In this document: piece after piece, positions 56,544-64,000 of the stretch
Numbering within the stretch: the first letter of the stretch is position 1
Layout of the letters: each line of letters opens with the position of its first letter
From: Tamarix chinensis
Taxonomy: Eukaryota; Streptophyta; Magnoliopsida; Caryophyllales; Tamaricaceae
Assembly: GCA_030549775.1 (NCBI GenBank)
Contig: CM060172.1
Span: 52,999,942 to 53,063,941, forward strand
Direction: 5' to 3'
Length of the DNA: 64,000 bases
Made by a program: the position numbers and the translations under genes
The notes under the pieces: generated by a model
Database searches by the model: none
What the model was told of the DNA's origin: nothing
Seen by the model: only the letters and a program-made list of their open reading frames with translations

Positions 56544-57648
56544 ATAACTATTTACTTGTTATATTTTGTTTCAATCTATTAGAGAGCTTAAAATGAATAT
56601 TTGTATATTCTATTTCATAATTTTATATTTACTACTTAGAGACATAATTGGAAAAGTTGTCTTTTTTTTATTATCTTCAATACTGATAGTTTGAGGGAAG
56701 ATTATCCAAAGTAGCTGACATTATTCTTCATGAGGTAAATAACATTATGCTTTACACAAGTTAAGATTTGAAGATTAACCAATAATTGAAATTTCAAATG
56801 TTCTTCTGATTAAAAGTCAAGTATTTAGATTTCATTATTGAAAGTTTATATCCTTCCTTTGATAGCATGACCAATGACTTAAGCTATTTTGAGGTGATGA
56901 TCGGATATTTTTAGCTATTTTATAACCTTTTAATTTAAGATTTTTGATCATTTATTTAAAGAATATTTAAGGTTATTTATATTATTTATAACTATGCACT
57001 GAATTTATAAAAATGTCATATATTTAATTTATGTCGACTAACAATGATTTTTGTATAGTTTTTAACACCCTTTGGTATTTTCCCAACCTTCATGTACAAA
57101 CTCGAATTTAGGTAATTTAAATTTTGGTGTAAAAAATAAAAATAAGATCTATAACTTCTATATTTAGTGTTTTTACCCTAAATATTACTGTATCAGGCTC
57201 ATAAATTATAGGATTATTATTTTATCTTTTCTATCTACTATTTCTTTTGTTCTTATTAGCAAAGAAAAATAGTATAAATTGAAAGCCAATAATATGTAAC
57301 AAAAACAAATAGGATCGCATGAGTCCATGCCTAGAGGAAAAGAACTAGAATAAAAGAAAAGGAAGAAAAAGAATTGAAGATGAAAATTGAGTATTGGATT
57401 CATGCACCACATATGATACCGGAGAATCTTTGTTATACCTCTAAACTTATTTCTTAGGTACATTTCGAATGATTCTTAGCATTCTTTGAGGTGTCTTGTA
57501 GTCTTACAAATATTTCTTTAAGAATGAGCCATACATTTCTAATTTTTCAAGATGGCATTCCAAACACAAATTCAAGAGCCATGCAATGATTTGAGCTATG
57601 TCAAGAAGGAAAATATTGAAGTTTGGATTTAGAATGTACAATATGTAA
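56544..57648. other. AT-rich non-coding region, nothing recognised
   Basis: No frame, repeat or element end could be supported here. Confidence 0.5.
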
Positions 57649-58199
57649 TGTTGGGTTAATGATTAGCTGAGTTTGAAGTTACATGCATTGGGTTTCCTTT
57701 GTTAGTTATCATTTTATGTAATAACTCATATCAAATCTTATTGAATTGTGATAGGGATTTTTATATTGGTTGATGACATATAAATAAAATCTGGATAAGG
57801 TTGGAAAATGCGGCATAACAACTGGATATGTGTGTGTATCTAGGTTGCTACAAATGGATAGTTTAGGAAGTTATTTCCTCGAATGATGTAAAGTAAATAA
57901 TTTCCCTAAAAACCCTATCATCTTTTTGTGGATGATTTGGCCAAAATTTTCCATGGGTCATATTACCTATAAATAAGGAATACCTTCAACCCTTGTAAGA
58001 ATCAAATATAAGAGTTGAAAATGAAGTCTCTCATTAAGCATTAAATCTTTCAATGTCTTTACAAAGTTTATAATGATCATGAGAGGATTATTTGTGTTCC
58101 ATAGAATTGATTTTATTCAAAGAGTTTTCTAAGTGAGTTTTCTTTGAAGATTCTTTTAGGAGTTATCTTTGTGAGACTTTTAAAAGCTATACTTCAACA
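57649..58199 (+). mobile_element. solo LTR, 551 bp
   Basis: Starts TGTTGGGTTA, ends ACTTCAACA (inverted TGTTG/CAACA). The flanking bases are TGTAA (57644-57648) and TATAA (58200-58204), a target duplication with one mismatch. A TATA box lies inside. No internal region. Confidence 0.68.
57968..57975 (+). promoter_or_regulatory. TATA box in solo LTR
   Basis: TATAAATA, 320 bases from the LTR start, in GCTC-poor DNA, with CTTCAACCCTTGTAAG shortly after. Confidence 0.6.
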
Positions 58200-58798
58200 T
58201 ATAAACATCTATCACCCTTTTTTCATTTGACATCTTGCTCCTTGATTCCATCTTCATTCAATTCTTTGAATGGATATATGAGAGTGGGTTATGAGTTTTA
58301 AGAGTGTTGGAATTGGAGTAGGAGATCCACATCGACACACAAGTAAAGGAAAAAAAAAGAAGAAGATAAAATAGAAAAGATAAAAGAAGAAAAAAAGATA
58401 AGGCATCCTATACACACACATATACACATTCATGTATGCTAACAAAGCGACACAATATGAATGAAGTGAACTAAAAAGATGACCAAAGCCAGACGGTTGA
58501 AGATGAAAAAAACAACTTAATACCACCAGCCATCAGAGCATGTAAATTATTATTTTTTAGTATGATTTTAGATTTGAAGTCTTATAGTTTTATGCTCAAA
58601 TCTTCTCAGGTTCAATATTTTATTTATAATTTTGATTCTTTATTAATTTGATTATGTTTATTGTAATTAATAGTATGTTCTAATTTTATTTTACTAATGA
58701 TAAGCCGTATTCTTTAAATTATTTAATTAATTGAATACTAGATTTATAAATTACCTTATGTGTTGCATCTAACTAATAGAGCAACCATCTTTAATTAG
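58200..58798. other. non-coding, purine-rich stretch included
   Basis: 58345-58405 is a GAAAAAAAAAGAAGAAG-type purine run. Nothing else is recognised. Confidence 0.45.
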
Positions 58799-58949
58799 TG
58801 TAATACCCACCTTTTATGGCCTTTAACATGTGTTAATTTATTTATTTGATTATGACCTAAATGTATTTGATATTGGTTTAGAGGTGTATTTAAGGTTGGT
58901 ATGATTTTGGTTGAGCTTGGTTTGGATTTTGGAAGATAATTATTTTTAT

Positions 58950-61900
58950 TGGAAAACCAATCGACTAGCTTAGAGGTACTAATCGGTTGGTTTGTTCCTT
59001 GGATTTCTATTTTGAAACAAGACAAACCAATCAACTTATTTGGGGTACTAATCAATTGGTTCAACTTAACTTCTTGTTCTTCAAGCTCGATTTTTACTAT
59101 GAATCTTTCTCCAAAACGTTTACACCATCATGATTATGTGTGAGCAGTTTGTTACTATTTTTATGAACATTAGAGCATGCCTAACCTATTTTATCAATTT
59201 TCAAATGATTCGTGGAGAGCTAATTTATCATAAGTCATTTTCATGACTTTAGCACCCTTGCCTTCTTTCTCTTCATCATTTCATTTATCATTAGTGAGAT
59301 TCCTAAGCAATCAATTCATCCTGATAACCTCTACACATTTTTTACTTTATTTCCCTCTCCTTTTTATCCTTATTCTATTCTTTTGTTCAAAATTTTGAGG
59401 TACATTACCCTGTAACATTTTAGTTTTTACCATTTGAGCTCCAAGATAGAAAGGGAAGCTTGAGACTCTAAAATGTGCACTTAGAATCTTGGATTTGGTT
59501 TAGGGTTTAGGGTCTCAATTTATAAACCTCACTACACTTCTTTCTCTACTAGAAGCATTTATGTTTTTAATCAAAGTCTTCATTTTTCTCCCTTCCTACA
59601 TAAATTCTGAACTCCTTATTTTCCTTCCATACTTGCTTGGGCCTTCATTTCTAATTTTCCTTTCCTCTTCAAATACTTCCAATAAATTGTTCTCTTATTA
59701 TTATTAAATAAGATAAGGTTAGATTTGGAAAAGGAATCATGGATTAACTTGTATCTTTTGGGTTCTCTGTGTTTCATCTTGAGGAGGTTGTGCCTCTCTT
59801 ATTTCTCTCCTCAATCTCTAATTTTATTTTATTTTTGTATGATTTGAAAATTTTACTATGTTTTAATCATTATTTTTTTAAAATATGTTCAATGGGTGGA
59901 AAGGGTTTGGATTTTCAAAAGACTTTTTTCTCTCTTTGTTGGATTTGTGAAGTTCTTTTGAGATGCACCATTGGCTTTGCTATTTTTATGGAAAATGGTA
60001 CAGGTAAGTGTAGTGTATGTTTTTTTATTTTTGTGGAAGAATGAGGATTAGAGATGAAAGTGTTAATATTGAATAAATAAAAAAAGTATTAGGAAGTTTA
60101 ACTTGAGATTCTGTGTGAAAAATCCTCATGGGTATCATTTGGATTTAGTAGTTAACATTGGTGTTCTAAGCATCTCAGCATTATTATCATGTGTACTATG
60201 ATGTATAAGTTGTTTGCATGATGGTGTAGCATGAAGAGAATATGATGTGTGCTTGAGAGTGTTAATATTGAATAAATAAAAGAAGTATTAGGAAGTTTAA
60301 CTTGAGATTTTGTGTGCAAAATCCTCATGGGTATCATTTGGATTTAGTAGTAACTTTGGTGTTCTAAGCATCTCAGCATTATTATCATGTGTACTATGAT
60401 GTATAAGTTGTTTTCATGATGGTGTAGCATGAAGAGAATATGATGTACACTTTCCTTACTGTTATTAAATTCATAAAGTGTAAGCATTATTTTATTGTGC
60501 CATTGAGATTCTCAACATGATTTAGGTATTTCGCATGTTAATCCATGAATATTGTTTGTTAAGAACCTTGAATGATCTATGATTGATGTTGGGATTGATT
60601 AGGTAAAGATTATGGAATGTAATTGTCTGTGGCTATGTTTGGTAGGGGATTTATTTTTGCCCCAATTGATCAATTAGTCTTCATGACCAATCGATGATCT
60701 TTAGGACTGATCAACTAGTCTTGTAGACTCATCAATCAGTTGGCCTATAACTATAATGGTTTTGGTCTAAACCTAAACCCATTAAATAATTTGACTAAAC
60801 CAATTGATGAGTTCTTAGAATAGTCAATCAATTGATTCAACCAATTGAGTTGTTAGTCTATGACCCTAGTAATCTTAGCCTCTTCTTAGACCCATAGACC
60901 AATTTGACCAAACTGGTTAACTGGTTATTTTAGAATATCCAACCAAATAGGATGACCTATATGCTAGTTCACCACCATTATGAAGGTTTGGTAGTGCCAA
61001 AACTAATAGAATGGTCCATTAGACCAATAAAATGGTCAACACGACTGATCGTTTGGTTCTTAGAAACCCATAGACTCGTATTGACCAAATTTTCATATCT
61101 TGTGTATTTCTTTCTGGATGTGATACTTTGAATTTCCGTATACATAGAAGGTGATCTAACATGCTAGCATCTATATTCTTGACTTGATTAATTGAGTTTA
61201 ATTGATGGACTAAATTTACTTAAGAGAAAATTAATCCTACTTCACTAATGTTGACTTAAACCTGGTAATTGGGCCTTTTTTTGCTATGACATGAGTAGAT
61301 GATTAGATGGATAAATGTATCCCTAATCACACCTTATACTCTCTTTTCTTTCAATCTCCAAGGTATTCCAGTTCTTGAGCGCTAGTGTTCTTTCCTCCCC
61401 ACTTTGAACTTAATTTTGGTTCCTTTCCACTCTTCTTATCCTTTCTCTAACTCCTTATTTTTTATCTTTAAGCAAGGGAGGGTTAGATTTAGGAGGAAGT
61501 TGAGTCTCTCTCCCTAAAAAAATTCCTCTATTTTTCTATGAAGTTTCGTAAGCTTATATCCCTCTAATTTGAGTACTGAATTATGAAAAGTATTCATAAA
61601 TTTCTAAAGCGTTAACTTTCTATTTTAAGTTTTTGGAAGTTGACAATCATCTAGGTTGAGTTTTCTTAATTGTGGAAAGAGTTTCCTTGCACCAAGTAAG
61701 TCAGTCTTACTTCTAATGTGTGGTCTGGTTAAGCAAATGATGTGATGTATTCTTTAAAGTGATAAATTTATAGGGTTGCATGAGGATTTGGCTTCAAATT
61801 GATGCATGTTCATTTATTTGTGTATCTTAACAAAAAGGCATGATTTTAGAGAAATGAGGTTGATTTTATTAATTATGAATCATGTTTCAATTTATAAGCT

Positions 61901-62410
61901 AATAAAGTAGTGGCAAGATGTAATGATATATTTGGTTTGGATGTGGTAAGATTTTTTAGGATGATTTTCATGAAAAATGTCTACTCTAGTTTGTTTGGGG
62001 GAAAAATGATCAACTGATTAAACAAAGCTTATTGACTGGTCCTTAAAAAAATTGATTGGTTCAGCCAAACTAATTGACTAGTGGGTTTGTGGTGACCCTG
62101 GTTGCTCTCTATGTAAACTCATTAACTAGTTTGATCGAATTGGTTGACTGGCCTTAGAACACTCGACTAGTTTGGATAAACTAATAAACTAGTTTGAGGA
62201 AACCCTAGGTTTGATGGGGTCAATTGACCCAATGACCTGAACTAATTGATTGGTGGGTCTAAAAAGATCTTGGTTGCTTTTTACTTAAACCTATAGATTT
62301 GTTTGGTAGAGTTAATTGGCTATTTTCGCTAAACTAATAGACCGGTTTGAAGGAACATTGGATTTAGTTGGCCCTAACCAATCGACTAGTTTAGTCATAT
62401 TATGTGATTT
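58950..62410. repeat. degenerate ACCAATCGACTAGTTT repeats in clusters
   Basis: Clusters at 58955-59065, 60655-61070 and 61995-62400 hold about thirty near-copies of AACCAATCGACTAGTTT in both directions (for example 58960, 60688, 62086, 62165, 62384). Spacing is irregular (about 15-60 bases). The same motif is at 7090-7250. Confidence 0.7.
60061..60448 (+). repeat. 199-bp tandem duplication
   Basis: TGTTAATATTGAATAAATAA starts at 60061 and again at 60260. Both copies continue to ATGAAGAGAATATGATGT with about seven differences, so the duplication is fairly recent. Confidence 0.92.
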
Positions 62411-63045
62411 TGATATTATGACTTGTATATACTTTGAGACTATGCCTAATGCTACTATATGATTATTTAATGAGTAAAATACACCTTTTGTTATGGAATA
62501 ACAACCTAATATATGGATTAAATAGACTATAATTCATGGCATACTCAATAGGTGTTTGTAAAGGCTTTAATGTGAAAGATTGAATAAGTATTTTATGAAT
62601 TTAAAGGGCAATGCAAAATAGATTAACAACCAAATATGGATTAATCTGAAGGATGGATTAATTTTTATTTAAGAATTAATGGAAATCCCATCACAGGGAT
62701 GTGGGGAATGGAAATGATTAAGATGGAATAAGTATATGGATGACTTGCTTGCATTTTGTATAGGCCTTGTATGATCACATAACCTTGAAAATAATGTACT
62801 AATCACTTAAAGTAATAGATGATTGAGTTGTGTATGGGTCCAGGTTACCCAATCCTCAATTAGCTCCCAAGGTTAGTCTACTTTTGGGTGTTTATTGGTG
62901 CCTTTGGGCTTTGCTTTTAAGTAGGATCCTAGTAAATCCCAAAGCGTTACCTACTTTAGACACTGATGATATACTAGATGGTATCGATAATAAAGGGTCT
63001 ATTTACCTAGGTGGTTTCTTGGCTTTGTGATGTGGAAGATAAGTG

Positions 63046-63551
63046 ATGAGTTATTCATCATAATGCAAGACCTTTTTGCTTTACATATTGAAGAATAATG
63101 TTGATCAATGTAGAGATAAGATTCGAATTTGTATTTGGCATCTAGTCAAACGCATGGTTGTAAGTTTTTGATCTTCAAAAAGATGAAAATAATTGTAAAG
63201 AGAAATCACAAATTTCTCAAGAGTAAAATACCTTAACTCTCTTAAGATAAACTCACTTCCAGAGGAAGAAAATGAGGTCAAAATATTCTTAAGAATTTGG
63301 ATTAACTTTTATTCATTCATTAATTCCATATTCATTATGTCCACTGAATGTACAAGCTACAGACATATATATATATATAGATAGATAGATACACATATGA
63401 GCTCGAGCTTAAACTTCATTAATCAAGCCCCAAATCAATTAGCTTAATTAACAAAAGGATAAACTAATGCCCATATGGTAAACATAATGGTTTTCAATTA
63501 CATTGACATGACATTATAAAGAATACATAAAATATCAAAGCTACATAAAAT
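63046..63551. other. non-coding flank with ATAG microsatellite
   Basis: 63363-63392 is ATATATATATATATAG then ATAGATAGATAC. Otherwise AT-rich; it may include the 3' LTR or untranslated part of the next gypsy element. Confidence 0.5.
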
Positions 63552-64000
63552 CTAATAATGATAATACATTGAATAATCAACTAATAAAGATTCATGTCTT
63601 GTATCTTTGTCTTCCATGTAAAATTTTAACCCTTTCATTATCATTATCTGGCACACTAGATAGCCTCGGTGAAATATTCTTCTTGCAAACATATAATACC
63701 TATAAAAATCACTTAGTGAAACATTATTAGGGTTATTGTGAAGGTGTTCAAGATTTTCAAGAACAATTGGCAACATCTTAAAATATGCTCTCTCTCGACC
63801 TCTAACATTAGAAGAATGAGATGAAGATACTCCTATATCATTCACCCCTTGTAAAGAGAATTTTTCCTCAAATTCATATCATTATAATAAGGATATAAAT
63901 CATTAATGTTGAAAGTCCTAGAAACTCCTCCATAGGATTCAGGTAATTCTAATTCATAAGCATTATTTCCAAATTTTCATAACATTTTAATTAGCTCATC
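63552..64000 (-). pseudogene. 3' end of a gypsy pol (E5), truncated by window end
   Basis: From 63985 the minus strand reads NAYELELPESYGG, then TFNINDLYPYYNDMNLRKN, the end of plant gypsy integrase (N-A-Y-x-x-x-L-P followed by F-N-V-x-D-L-x-P-Y). A stop and then a frame change at about 63850 lead to NDIGVSSSHSSN. This fits the acidic tail after the integrase in CRM/Reina-like elements, but the last 60 residues of the frame (63552-63740) match nothing I know. The rest of pol lies beyond the window. Confidence 0.7.

Larger units (their letters stand above)
58799..63045 (+). repeat. long LTR-type region (family LTR4), possibly more than one copy
   Basis: Begins TGTAATACCCACC at 58799, of the form of LTR2 starts. 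62780-63030 matches the inverted block at 6360-6660. The pyrimidine-rich zones at 59270-59780 and 61370-61560 resemble each other, so two partial copies may be joined. No coding frame is supported; the short open frames are accidental. Confidence 0.5.

Noticed and set aside
53514..58199. Treating the copia 3' LTR and the solo LTR at 57649 as an LTR pair
   Set aside because: They share only the common end bases and general texture. The sequences do not align, and the solo LTR has its own target duplication.

Overview
The window looks like heterochromatic nuclear DNA from a flowering plant. It is AT-rich and filled almost completely with nested LTR retrotransposons and CACTA (En/Spm) DNA transposons. 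I found no intact host protein gene, rRNA gene or tRNA gene. Every recognisable coding stretch is a decayed transposon gene, apart from two copies of a captured host B3-domain exon. The species cannot be fixed from this window. Short telomere-like runs are CCCTAA rather than the usual plant CCCTAAA, which would fit an Asparagales monocot, but this is weak evidence.

Layout. 1-2600 is a minus-strand Ty3/gypsy relic (called E0). 2890-17960 is a plus-strand Ty3/gypsy relic (E1: LTR end, gag, protease, RNase H, H2C2). It is broken by a minus-strand LTR fragment (about 5450-7300) and by a CACTA element at 7400-16769 flanked by TGA. That CACTA carries a decayed Transposase_24-like gene with a Ulp1/C48 peptidase domain. 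Inside it sits a solo LTR (12600-16481), and inside the LTR a second CACTA (12825-15884, flanked by TAG). The inner CACTA holds two nearly identical inverted copies of a B3 exon.

20561-48802 is one minus-strand Tekay/Del-like chromovirus (E2) with a near-perfect target duplication. A second, plus-strand chromovirus (E3, 33918-46729) is inserted in its gag. E3's 3' LTR contains a 4.79-kb solo LTR of a third family (LTR1; target duplication ATCCA). E2's 3' LTR contains an unusual inverted LTR1 composite (21581-27556; target duplication CATGG). About 27 kb of this part can therefore be ordered by nesting: E2 first, then E3, then the LTR1 solo copy. The composite is also later than E2.

50640-54026 is a plus-strand Ty1/copia relic that has lost most of its reverse transcriptase. 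54027-63045 is mostly long LTR-type non-coding sequence, with a solo LTR at 57649-58199, a 199-bp tandem duplication and many degenerate short repeats. 63552-64000 enters the 3' end of another minus-strand gypsy pol.

The elements look dead. Stops and frameshifts are common, several catalytic or metal-binding residues are changed, and many stops match C-to-T decay at CG and CHG sites, as expected of methylated repeats. The item most likely to have a biological effect is the inverted B3 duplication, which could fold as a long hairpin if transcribed.
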